NCBI GenBank assembly: GCA_900546925.1
Contig: UREV01000015.1
Span: 1-60,552 of the forward strand
Direction of reading: 5' to 3'
Source of the DNA: an uncultured Bacteroides sp.
Lineage (GTDB): Bacteria; Bacteroidota; Bacteroidia; Bacteroidales; UBA932
DNA length: 60,552 bases
The translations under genes were made by a program, and so were the position numbers. Of this stretch, positions 1 through 8,048 are shown piece by piece (position 1 is the stretch's first letter; every line of letters starts with the position of its first letter). The notes below the pieces were generated by a model that had not been told where the DNA came from, made no database searches, and saw only the letters and a list, made by a program, of their open reading frames with translations.

Positions 1-140
1 CCGGCACCTCCCATTTACGAGGTCATGGGTGACCACGGGTCTCCGCCGGGACCTCTGGCCGCCTCTTGAAATACGCGATTTGATAATTCGTCCGGGCTAA
101 AACGTTTTCTACTGGATAAGCTGTTCAAAATGAGTATTTT

Positions 141-173
141 GTCCGGTCATAGGCCGTTCTACCGGACATTTTT
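141..173 (+). terminator. Terminator-like hairpin
   Basis: A perfect 7-bp stem (GTCCGGT at 141-147, ACCGGAC at 161-167) is followed by ATTTTT. No gene in the window feeds it, so it may serve something left of the window or be one of the hairpin repeats of this flank. Confidence 0.4.
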
Positions 174-226
174 CTGATTCGGTGCTAATGTATCGGGGAT
201 GCCGGCGGATATTCGCATATTCGGTA

Positions 227-313
227 ACAAGGCAGCGTCAGTAGGTCGGCCTCGTTCGCTCAGGTGCTCCGCAATTCGCGTCTTGAGTTCCGCCTTCCGA
301 CGCTTGCGTGGCG
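227..313 (+). repeat. Dispersed palindromic repeat, copy 1
   Basis: This stretch shares a core (CGCTCAGGTG, GCAATTCGCG, TTGAGTTCCG) with copies at 14543-14609 and 14759-14837, and in reverse orientation with 56615-56687. CTCA/TGAG form an inner stem and CGTCAG...GACG an imperfect outer stem. Copies 1 and 2 also share the right-hand tail CTTGCGTGGCG. All copies lie outside intact genes. Confidence 0.7.
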
Positions 314-447
314 TTTTGGTCGACGTGGTGCTGGTTGTAGTTTCGCGTAGCAGCCCCCAGTCGAGCTGCGCAGCCTGAGTTGAGCAGCTGGCTGGCGTTT
401 TTGCTGGCTGCGATGTCCGTATCCCGACAAAATAACAGTGTTGCAAT

Positions 448-511
448 ATTATTTCAGATAACCTGACAGGACGAAACATGATGACCCTGTCATAATGTAC
501 TATTAGTCAGG
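448..511 (+). repeat. Left flanking hairpin sequence of the CRISPR-cas locus
   Basis: Bases 448-480 match 11551-11583, on the far side of cas6, at 26 of 33 positions, in the same orientation; six of the seven differences are transitions. The stem GACAGG/CCTGTC (465-470, 486-491) has a counterpart GGCAG/CTGCC on the right, a compensatory change. Both copies continue to ATTA and TCAGG. The function is unknown. Confidence 0.5.
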
Positions 512-541
512 TATATACGGTGATAATTAACAAAAACCCAC

Positions 542-577
542 CCGCCAGGTCGTACATTTTTTCATACAACCTGGCGG
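542..577. repeat. Perfect 9-bp inverted repeat
   Basis: CCGCCAGGT (542-550) pairs with ACCTGGCGG (569-577) around an 18-nt T-rich loop. The left arm recurs at 652-660 without a partner. It lies about 180 bp beyond the distal end of the array and could end or process the pre-crRNA, but there is no T-tract on the minus strand. Confidence 0.5.
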
Positions 578-758
578 CATTGTAATTCTACATTACACTT
601 TATAATAAATTGAAAAACAATGATATATAACATAGTAAATATTATTATTTCCCGCCAGGTTGTCCGAAACAGATTTGTCGCTATGGTGCATTTTACAACA
701 ATGCTAGTCATATGGAAGGAGCCGGGTTCATGGAAAATGAATTATAATCGCACTAAGT

Positions 759-3596
759 TATTCAATTCCAGTAAGGTACAATTAGAACGTCATCCTGCTC
801 CCACACCGAAGGTCTTGAGCCCGTTTCAATTCCAGTAAGGTACAATTAGAACTATAGGTTCTATCATCGAAAAGGGTGTTATTCCTGCGTTTCAATTCCA
901 GTAAGGTACAATTAGAACCCTCTCCAGCCTAACGGCGGTACTGGTTCAAGTTCGTTTCAATTCCAGTAAGGTACAATTAGAACAGGGCGGCGAAGCTGCT
1001 AACTGGGCAGCTGACGACAGTTTCAATTCCAGTAAGGTACAATTAGAACTCTTTTTGCTCTGTGCAAAGGGCATTGAGAAGTAGTTTCAATTCCAGTAAG
1101 GTACAATTAGAACCGTTGTACCTACAAGATGCTTGGTTTCATCATTGTAGTTTCAATTCCAGTAAGGTACAATTAGAACCAGCCATACGGCTATAGTTGA
1201 AAACATTATCCTGGTTTCAATTCCAGTAAGGTACAATTAGAACTCCCCGGCTGCAACCCCTATTTCAAGTAATGCCTCGTTTCAATTCCAGTAAGGTACA
1301 ATTAGAACAATTTTTAGACTCCATCGTAATTTTTAGACGGATGTTTCAATTCCAGTAAGGTACAATTAGAACACAAGTCCGATAAGGAAGAAAAGGAGGG
1401 ATAGTAGTTTCAATTCCAGTAAGGTACAATTAGAACCTTCCTCACTTGCAGATGTGACGGATCTGACCTGTGTTTCAATTCCAGTAAGGTACAATTAGAA
1501 CATGAAAGAAGCTGGCCTTAATCCAGCTATGATGTAGTTTCAATTCCAGTAAGGTACAATTAGAACACAAAAATAAACATCAGAGGGACATTGAGAAAGA
1601 GTTTCAATTCCAGTAAGGTACAATTAGAACCTTGTCGGCACACCGCCAACTTCCTCGTTCAGTTCAGTTTCAATTCCAGTAAGGTACAATTAGAACGACA
1701 GGCGAAAGTGAGGACATGAATGCACAGATCATTGTTTCAATTCCAGTAAGGTACAATTAGAACGTAAGTGTCGACCATGCTGAAAGAGAGCAGGGTCTTC
1801 GTTTCAATTCCAGTAAGGTACAATTAGAACACAAAGTCAAGTTCAGACTCTGTATTGTCTGTTCCCGTTTCAATTCCAGTAAGGTACAATTAGAACAGAC
1901 GCTGTTGCGGGCGCTCAGACTTACGAAGTTCGTTTCAATTCCAGTAAGGTACAATTAGAACAATATGATTTCAACGCTTCTCGGTCTCACTCGTACGTTT
2001 CAATTCCAGTAAGGTACAATTAGAACTTGTTGCACTTGCAGGCGCAGAGGATGAAACTTCTGTTTCAATTCCAGTAAGGTACAATTAGAACGATTGTGTA
2101 TGTCCTTTCCTCTCTGTTCCTGGAGGGTTTCAATTCCAGTAAGGTACAATTAGAACTTTCCACGTCAATGTCGCACAATTCGAGGGAAAGACAGTTTCAA
2201 TTCCAGTAAGGTACAATTAGAACTATGACACTGAGGCTCAATCGAATTATAATTCATGTTTCAATTCCAGTAAGGTACAATTAGAACAAACGATGAGGAT
2301 GTAGTCATCGGCACTCGTTTCAGTTTCAATTCCAGTAAGGTACAATTAGAACCCACTTGTGGACGTCAAAATAGGTTTCCTTATACCGTTTCAATTCCAG
2401 TAAGGTACAATTAGAACTGGTTTACAGCCCCTTTCCAGCGTTCGGTTTACAGTTTCAATTCCAGTAAGGTACAATTAGAACTTGTTGTTCGTTTATGTCA
2501 TCCATATTCCGATAGTATGTTTCAATTCCAGTAAGGTACAATTAGAACTGCTTCCGGACCCTCCGAAAAGGTCGAGGACATTCGTTTCAATTCCAGTAAG
2601 GTACAATTAGAACGGAAACCTGTAGATGCAACCAATGTCCTCATGTTTGTTTCAATTCCAGTAAGGTACAATTAGAACCTAATTCTCCTAACTTGCTTTC
2701 ATTCCCCCTTGTGTTTCAATTCCAGTAAGGTACAATTAGAACGACCGTGTTAGCCCTCGCAGTTTCTTTACTATGCTGTTTCAATTCCAGTAAGGTACAA
2801 TTAGAACTTATGCTTCCGCCGCTTCATCTTTTGCTAATTCTTTGTTTCAATTCCAGTAAGGTACAATTAGAACTACTTGCACGCTTAGTTTGTCGTAACA
2901 TTCTAATTCGTTTCAATTCCAGTAAGGTACAATTAGAACTTTTATGTCATGAACTTTTCCCTACTCTTCATTCTTGTTTCAATTCCAGTAAGGTACAATT
3001 AGAACACTTCATCATTGTGATACTTATAGTCTGAATACTGGTTTCAATTCCAGTAAGGTACAATTAGAACAAAACGCACAAAAAGCGCTTAATCTTGACG
3101 TAACTGTTTCAATTCCAGTAAGGTACAATTAGAACCAATCCAACTCTCCCCTATACACTTGACCTATGCACGTTTCAATTCCAGTAAGGTACAATTAGAA
3201 CCATTATATTTTAAATTAATCTTATCTACATACCAGTTTCAATTCCAGTAAGGTACAATTAGAACAGGAGAATATATTTTAAGAGAAGTAGAAACTTATA
3301 AGTTTCAATTCCAGTAAGGTACAATTAGAACCTCTTGCTGACACCCTCAAGGAGGATGAGACATCAAGTTTCAATTCCAGTAAGGTACAATTAGAACCTT
3401 ATGAGTTGTTTGCAGAGATTATTAAAGAAACCGTTTCAATTCCAGTAAGGTACAATTAGAACAACCGAAGCGGCTTCGATATGAGCCACTATAATATGTT
3501 TCAATTCCAGTAAGGTACAATTAGAACAAATGAATCTCGCACATGATAACTTTAGAGGGAGTCCTTGTTTCAATTCCAGTAAGGTACAATTAGAAC
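759..3596 (-). CRISPR. CRISPR array, 44 repeats and 43 spacers, type I
   Basis: A 30-bp repeat recurs every 64-69 bp. On the plus strand it begins GTTTCAATTCCAG and ends TACAATTAGAAC. I count 44 copies starting at 759 and ending with the copy at 3567-3596. Spacers are 34-37 bp, except the one at 3528-3566, which is 39 bp. All copies look identical except the one at 759-788, which has two mismatches at its outer end. Read on the minus strand the repeat ends in ATTGAAAC, the usual 5' handle of type I-B crRNAs, so transcription runs leftward, as for the cas genes. The degenerate repeat is therefore the distal, oldest end, and new spacers enter at 3596 next to cas2. The spacers show no obvious duplicates. 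Short open frames inside the array are translations of the repeat and are not genes. Confidence 0.98.
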
Positions 3597-3811
3597 CCCA
3601 TTACGACAAGATGTGTAATCTCTTTATTTTCAATGGGGTTTATTATTTATAATTCAGTAATTAATCGTTGAAAAATGTCGATATATAATTCTATGATTTC
3701 ATCTGCTCTGCGACAACCTAAATACGAGTGTATGTAACAATATGTCAAAGAACTCAGTATGTGAATAAACAAAAAATATTTAGATAGGGTAGTCACATCG
3801 ACAACATTGAC
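3597..3811 (-). promoter_or_regulatory. CRISPR leader region
   Basis: This AT-rich, gene-free stretch of about 215 bp lies between the cas2 stop and the first repeat. With the array read leftward it sits where a leader should be, holding the pre-crRNA promoter and the site where Cas1-Cas2 adds spacers. A 7-bp inverted repeat, CCCCATT (3596-3602) and AATGGGG (3632-3638), straddles the leader-repeat junction. I cannot pinpoint a promoter box. Confidence 0.7.
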
Positions 3812-4075
3812 TTATAGAAAGTTATCAGTGGGCATCCTTTCTTTCCCAAGTATCTGCTTATCCATATTATACACTATCTTATTGGTAAATAGGATAACAC
3901 TATCTTCGGACGGCTCGATAAGGCTCTCCATTCTCAACTTTAGTTCCTTGAGCTTGACTTCCGACAATTCTCCCTCAAATACAGAATTCTGCACCCAGCA
4001 TAAATACTGTCGGCAAAGCTTCAACATTTTTCCGACACGCTTCTCGCCGATATCGTACACGATAATGACATACAT
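3812..4075 (-). CDS. cas2: CRISPR-associated endonuclease Cas2
   Basis: Cas2 dimers bridge two Cas1 dimers in the complex that captures new spacers and inserts them at the leader end of the array. The 87-residue length is normal for Cas2. The N-terminus has the ferredoxin-like first strand VIIVYDIGEKR with the conserved Asp at residue 8, followed by a helix with KMLKLCRQYL and the typical WVQNSVFEGEL segment. It starts one base after the cas1 stop and is the last gene of the cas operon, directly beside the leader and array, as expected for an adaptation gene. Confidence 0.95.
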   Translation of the reverse strand: MYVIIVYDIGEKRVGKMLKLCRQYLCWVQNSVFEGELSEVKLKELKLRMESLIEPSEDSVILFTNKIVYNMDKQILGKERMPTDNFL

Positions 4076-4076
4076 C

Positions 4077-5093
4077 TTACCAATACATTTTAAAAGGTTT
4101 GTACTCTTCTATTCCCAAAATATCCTTCAGCAACTTATAGCACTCCAGCTTGATAAGATGTTTATAACTCACGTTGCGTCCCAATGCACGATGATGAAAG
4201 GTTTCATCATATCTCTCTTCCATAGCTTTCACAAATATCTTTTTTCCTGCCTCATTCAAAAGACATTTATTAAGTTTCTTGTCAAAGTGGTCGCCATTTA
4301 TGGCATGCTTGTTAAGAACCTTGAAGATAACCCTGTCCACTATTATAGGTTTGAATACCTCAGATATATCCAGACACAATGAATAACGCCGCTCCCCAGG
4401 AGCATGAAGAAAACTAATCGTCGGATTGAGTTGAGTCTGATAAACAGATCGAAGCGTTTCGGTATAGCACATCATATTCCCGAAAGAAATAAGAGCATTC
4501 ACCTCATTCTCAGGAGGTTGCTTAGTTCTGGAGCACATATTGAAATCATCGAGAATAACATCAAAAGCCGAATAATAGGCCTGTCTGATATTACCCTCAA
4601 TTCCCATTATTTCATCTGTAGATCTCGCTTCTACCAAAGTATCACTCAATTTCCGGATCAGGTCAATGATACCCTGCAGATTCTTTCCCCTTCGGTTATA
4701 GTAATTGAGATTCATAACCATGTTCCAGGCTGCACCTTGGATAAATTTTCGAGCTAGTTCCACTCGCTTCTTTTTGTTCTGATATGCAGAAGTCTGGGCG
4801 AGCAATGCCTTTCCTGAGAGCAGGCCTTCACGTGGCATAAAGCTCCCAGTATAATTTTCATAATAGTCAAAGAAATGAACGAGAATACCTTTCTGTCCCA
4901 AAAAATTGAACAAAGCGCTATTTACCTGAAGGTTTCCGAAAGCGTATAGTTCCGACACATCCTCAATCGGGATATATCTGGGTTGCAGTCGAACTTCTTG
5001 ATTATCTTCGTTTATAGAGACAGGCGTAAACTTCAGAGTATTATCCCGCCGCTCCATAATACCTGGATTGAACAGATAGAAACTTCTTTTCAT
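4077..5093 (-). CDS. cas1: CRISPR-associated integrase Cas1
   Basis: Cas1 is the metal-dependent integrase that joins prespacers to the leader-proximal repeat. The protein has 338 residues if it starts at 5093. There the ATG overlaps the cas4 stop as ATGA, and GGAGG lies just upstream; a longer frame from 5120 exists but is less likely. Visible catalytic features are the Glu of GIEGNIRQAYY and the His and Asp of FLHAPGERR and SLCLDISEVF, the usual metal-binding triad. The N-terminal beta domain precedes the helical catalytic domain as in other type I Cas1 proteins. It sits between cas4 and cas2 and is probably translated together with them. Confidence 0.97.
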   Translation of the reverse strand: MKRSFYLFNPGIMERRDNTLKFTPVSINEDNQEVRLQPRYIPIEDVSELYAFGNLQVNSALFNFLGQKGILVHFFDYYENYTGSFMPREGLLSGKALLAQTSAYQNKKKRVELARKFIQGAAWNMVMNLNYYNRRGKNLQGIIDLIRKLSDTLVEARSTDEIMGIEGNIRQAYYSAFDVILDDFNMCSRTKQPPENEVNALISFGNMMCYTETLRSVYQTQLNPTISFLHAPGERRYSLCLDISEVFKPIIVDRVIFKVLNKHAINGDHFDKKLNKCLLNEAGKKIFVKAMEERYDETFHHRALGRNVSYKHLIKLECYKLLKDILGIEEYKPFKMYW

Positions 5094-5650
5094 TCTTCCT
5101 CCAATTCGTTGATGTAACAAAACTCAAAGTAACTGCAGTTCTTGCAAATACCTTTTTTTACAACGCGCGGACAGTCTCCATCTGAGATGATTTTCTCAAT
5201 CTCTTCTGAAATAGCCCGAATTTCTTCTCTGTCAATATCTGTCAGAAGCACTTCCTGAGTTTTCCGTAACAGGGGATACTCTAAGATTCCCTTGACTCCA
5301 ACAATTCCATTCTGCTCAAAGACATACATATAATACTTAAGTTGCCACTCATGAGCCCTTTCAACCTTATTGGATTTCTTTATCTCATGGATAACCTTGT
5401 TCTTGGTATCATAGTAATCTACTTTGATACCATCAATCTCTACTTCCTCATACTTCGTTATACGCTGCGGATAACTGGACTCATGCACCAGTTTCCCTTC
5501 ATAGACCAAGTCTGATTCCTGCTCCATGTTAATGCCATTCGCGAACAGCCACAACTTGCGCTGACAAAGTTGGTAATAGTTGAAATGTGTACCGGTTACT
5601 GTCATAGGGGAAAGATATTGAGGCCCTTGATTATCAGACAAGAGCCCCAT
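5090..5650 (-). CDS. cas4: CRISPR-associated exonuclease Cas4
   Basis: Cas4 is a RecB-like iron-sulfur nuclease that trims prespacers and selects those next to a PAM. The 186-residue protein shows the family opening TGTHFNYYQLCQRKLWLF with the first cluster cysteine, a nuclease motif around EIKKSNK, and three C-terminal cysteines in GICKNCSYFEFC. The usual family start suggests that Met16 (5605) could be the true start, giving 171 residues. The upstream ATG at 5650 lies 8 bases from the cas7 stop and is also plausible. It overlaps cas1 by four bases (ATGA), so adaptation genes cas4-cas1-cas2 form a tight block. Confidence 0.95.
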   Translation of the reverse strand: MGLLSDNQGPQYLSPMTVTGTHFNYYQLCQRKLWLFANGINMEQESDLVYEGKLVHESSYPQRITKYEEVEIDGIKVDYYDTKNKVIHEIKKSNKVERAHEWQLKYYMYVFEQNGIVGVKGILEYPLLRKTQEVLLTDIDREEIRAISEEIEKIISDGDCPRVVKKGICKNCSYFEFCYINELEEE

Positions 5651-5658
5651 GATTTGGA

Positions 5659-6735
5659 CTATAATTGATCTTCGTAATCAAATGCCATCATCCTGTCTAT
5701 CAATTCCTTCCTTGCTCGGACAAGAGCATCCGCGCTTTCTGTCTCTGTTACGATATAATTCGCGCAAGGAAGTGCAATAAATGTCTTTGCACCTGCATTC
5801 TCATCAATGATAGGCCTGGCCTTCGGCTTAGATTCATTGTCATCAATCAACTTGGCGCGTATAGCGGCAGCCAACGTATTGGCATTGTCACTAATCGCTA
5901 TAGCAAGCGTTTCCATCAAACTGAATGTCCTGGCCTGATTTGAAGTAATCTGCCAGTCAAGCAATGCGTCTGCTATAGCTGGAACCAGCTGCTCTCGTTG
6001 TTCCTTCGGCATCAATAGGCATTCTCCAAAAGCTGTATTGACAACTTTCCAGCCATCCGCCTTCAGCGACTCTACCATATCCGCCGTAATTTCCGGTTCA
6101 AACTGGTTGGTAGAGACACAGAACAAACGACGCAGATCTATGGCAATATCATAAACAAAGAGACCGGTAGCGCGATTGTTATCCGGTATCCACTTGCGAT
6201 ATAAGCTTCTGTCATTACCATCAAGGAAATCACAAACCTGTTCGTCTGTCAACACGTTTCCATTGGCATCTCTCACTACAACTTTATGAGCATTTGGTCT
6301 GTCAGAGCGATCGAAAGAAATGTTCTCTTTCGGCAATGATGCCAGCAGTGGATGAAGAGGTGTCATGGCGGAAATGCTCAAAGGGCTTCTGCGCTTGACT
6401 GCCTTTTCCTTACCTCCTTTAGGTGTTCTCATCCAGCCGCCCAAAAGCTGGTCAGCATAGTGGGGGTCACAAGAGGACAGGACCTCGCCCTCTTTGAGGG
6501 CTCCTTTCTTATCTACATCGAAATAAAACTCTGTAGGTGACGGCTGCACGCCTAAGATATCGTTGAGTTTTTCTAGAACCGAACGCTTGACCTGCTGTCC
6601 GCTTGAGAAGGGAACCCTTACATTGAACTGAGGGTCATAATAAAATTTCTGACCGTTTTCAACGCAGAATACAGTAAATGCTGCATGCTTAAGGCCACGC
6701 AGGTAAATGAAAGAATTCTGTTTCATATATTTCAT
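5659..6735 (-). CDS. cas7: Cas7-type backbone subunit (DevR/Csp1-like)
   Basis: Cas7 proteins polymerise along the crRNA spacer to form the backbone of Cascade. This 358-residue protein begins MKYMKQNSFIYLRGLKHAAF and contains SPLSISAMTPLHPLLASL, both consistent with the DevR/Cst2/Csp1 branch of Cas7. Csp1 is the marker of the P. gingivalis-type ('Pging') system. Its place between the cas8 candidate and cas4 fits that assignment. It starts five bases after the cas8 stop, so the two are probably co-translated. The Cas7 call is firm from family resemblance and context; the Csp1 sub-assignment is from memory of the family. Confidence 0.88.
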   Translation of the reverse strand: MKYMKQNSFIYLRGLKHAAFTVFCVENGQKFYYDPQFNVRVPFSSGQQVKRSVLEKLNDILGVQPSPTEFYFDVDKKGALKEGEVLSSCDPHYADQLLGGWMRTPKGGKEKAVKRRSPLSISAMTPLHPLLASLPKENISFDRSDRPNAHKVVVRDANGNVLTDEQVCDFLDGNDRSLYRKWIPDNNRATGLFVYDIAIDLRRLFCVSTNQFEPEITADMVESLKADGWKVVNTAFGECLLMPKEQREQLVPAIADALLDWQITSNQARTFSLMETLAIAISDNANTLAAAIRAKLIDDNESKPKARPIIDENAGAKTFIALPCANYIVTETESADALVRARKELIDRMMAFDYEDQL

Positions 6736-6740
6736 AGTTA

Positions 6741-8045
6741 TTATTTTAATGTCTCATATTGAAAACGCAAAAGAGTTAAGAAGTATGGTACGTTGTCCGC
6801 AGGCATACTATGAATCTCTTTCACGACATCGGTGAATTCGTCACGCTTGGAAATGTACCTAACAATCTCAGTTGCAGCCTCAACAAACAGTTTCTTGTTG
6901 GTTGCCTTCAGCATGGCTTCAACTAAATTTTTCCTCTTGGTACTGATTGACTTGTCTTCGTCACTGGAGGCCTCGTTCAACAACTTGGCCAACTCTAGGG
7001 ATTTCTCCCACAAAGCATCATTATTCAACATGGCTAATATCCAAATTTTATATACATTGAAATTAATTATATCCTCTTCATTATTAGGAGTCTTCGGTAT
7101 TTTCCCTTTATATACATAATCTCTCAATCCCTTAGGCTCCATCGCCTTTACGCCTATGACTCCTGAAGTACAAGCTGTCTTGAATCCGATTTCTGTTCCC
7201 CACAAAGATTCCGCATCCCGGCCATTATCCATTCCGAATATCTTTTCATAAAGATGGATTGGACGACGGATCTGAGTCAAATCGAAAGGAATAAAACCTA
7301 TCGTCGTATTGGTTTGCCCAATGCTATAGATATACCCCAGGATTTGTGGACTACTGTATTTCTTCGAGATCCCGATAAGTGTTTTCGTCCAAGTCTGGGT
7401 ATCGATATTTATTATCCCATCCTTATTCGTATTGAAAGGATTGAATCCGGCCAATGGCATATTCTCATCGTACACCCTATGGTCATAATAATGTGAGAGC
7501 CATTGACCATTCCACGTATTAATCTGATTCCCTTTGAGTTTGGAAGTCTCATTGAGACATTTACGGTACTGGCTCCACCCCTTGAAAATATCCAGAAGAA
7601 TCTCTTTTTTGCTAAAAAGTATTGAAAAGCCTCCTTGCACGCCGACACCAAGTGCATCACCAATCCAAGAAGCACAAATATCTTCCTGAGAAGCAGACAA
7701 TCTCATATCTGTCACTTGACCGGATGTCGTGGCAGCCACATCCAGAGACGGATAACCGCGCGCAATACTGGCATCAGCATCACTCTCCTCAATCTTCTTG
7801 ATCAATTTATCAAAACGGCTTTTTCTCTGCTCAGGTGTTTCATATGGCTTTTTCCCGTTTATCATATCATCCCAACTCAATTTTGGATTTTCCAAAGGGG
7901 AATTGCCTGCGGTCATCATATACTTGTTCTGATCAAAAAACAAGGGATAGAACTGCTCCAAAAAGAATGTCCTGGCGTCATAGCTGGTGCCATATTCTTC
8001 ATTGTAAGCATCCAAAAATATCTTTCCTATATTTGAGGTTATCAT
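6741..8045 (-). CDS. cas8: Cas8-type large subunit of Cascade (Csp2-like)
   Basis: This 434-residue protein takes the place of the large subunit, which recognises the PAM and helps recruit Cas3. Cas8 proteins diverge fast and I see no catalytic motif. The call rests on its size, its position between cas3 and cas7, and resemblance to the Cas8c/Csp2 proteins of P. gingivalis-type systems. Visible features are an acidic N-terminal region, an internal WNGQWLSHYYDHR segment, a GFIPFDLTQIRRPIHLYEK segment and a helical C-terminal third that could act as a small-subunit-like bundle. It has no CxxC-CxxC zinc motifs of the Cst1 type. No separate Cas11 gene is seen. Confidence 0.78.
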   Translation of the reverse strand: MITSNIGKIFLDAYNEEYGTSYDARTFFLEQFYPLFFDQNKYMMTAGNSPLENPKLSWDDMINGKKPYETPEQRKSRFDKLIKKIEESDADASIARGYPSLDVAATTSGQVTDMRLSASQEDICASWIGDALGVGVQGGFSILFSKKEILLDIFKGWSQYRKCLNETSKLKGNQINTWNGQWLSHYYDHRVYDENMPLAGFNPFNTNKDGIINIDTQTWTKTLIGISKKYSSPQILGYIYSIGQTNTTIGFIPFDLTQIRRPIHLYEKIFGMDNGRDAESLWGTEIGFKTACTSGVIGVKAMEPKGLRDYVYKGKIPKTPNNEEDIINFNVYKIWILAMLNNDALWEKSLELAKLLNEASSDEDKSISTKRKNLVEAMLKATNKKLFVEAATEIVRYISKRDEFTDVVKEIHSMPADNVPYFLTLLRFQYETLK

Positions 8046-8048
8046 AAT

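Larger units (their letters stand above)
1..758. other. Gene-free left flank of the CRISPR array, rich in hairpins
   Basis: No convincing gene lies here. The one longer open frame (159-479, minus) runs through a dispersed repeat, has low-complexity Thr/Lys composition and matches no family I know. What it does hold is a weak hairpin near 91-115, a terminator-like hairpin (141-173), one copy of a dispersed palindromic repeat (227-313), a sequence at 448-511 resembling the far side of the cas operon, and a 9-bp perfect stem at 542-577. The motif CCGCCAGGT occurs at 542 and again at 652. The stretch lies beyond the distal end of the CRISPR array, so it may receive read-through pre-crRNA transcription. 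Confidence 0.6.

Noticed and set aside
159..479. 106-codon minus-strand frame left of the array
   Set aside because: It crosses a dispersed palindromic repeat, is low in complexity and resembles no protein.
1..758. Integron-like attC sites among the hairpins of the left flank
   Set aside because: The stems lack the RYYYAAC/GTTRRRY core sites, and no integrase is in the window.
2288..2352. Spacer ending in GTTTCA directly before a repeat, suggesting a partial repeat duplication
   Set aside because: Only six bases match and the spacer length (35) is normal; chance is enough.
1757..3034. Open frames inside the CRISPR array with repeated SSKVQLE or CSNCTLLELKR units
   Set aside because: They are translations of the repeat unit with spacers between; the periodic DNA repeat explains them fully.
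3807..4382. 191-codon plus-strand frame opposite cas1 and cas2
   Set aside because: It is fully antisense to two well-supported cas genes and has no family motifs.
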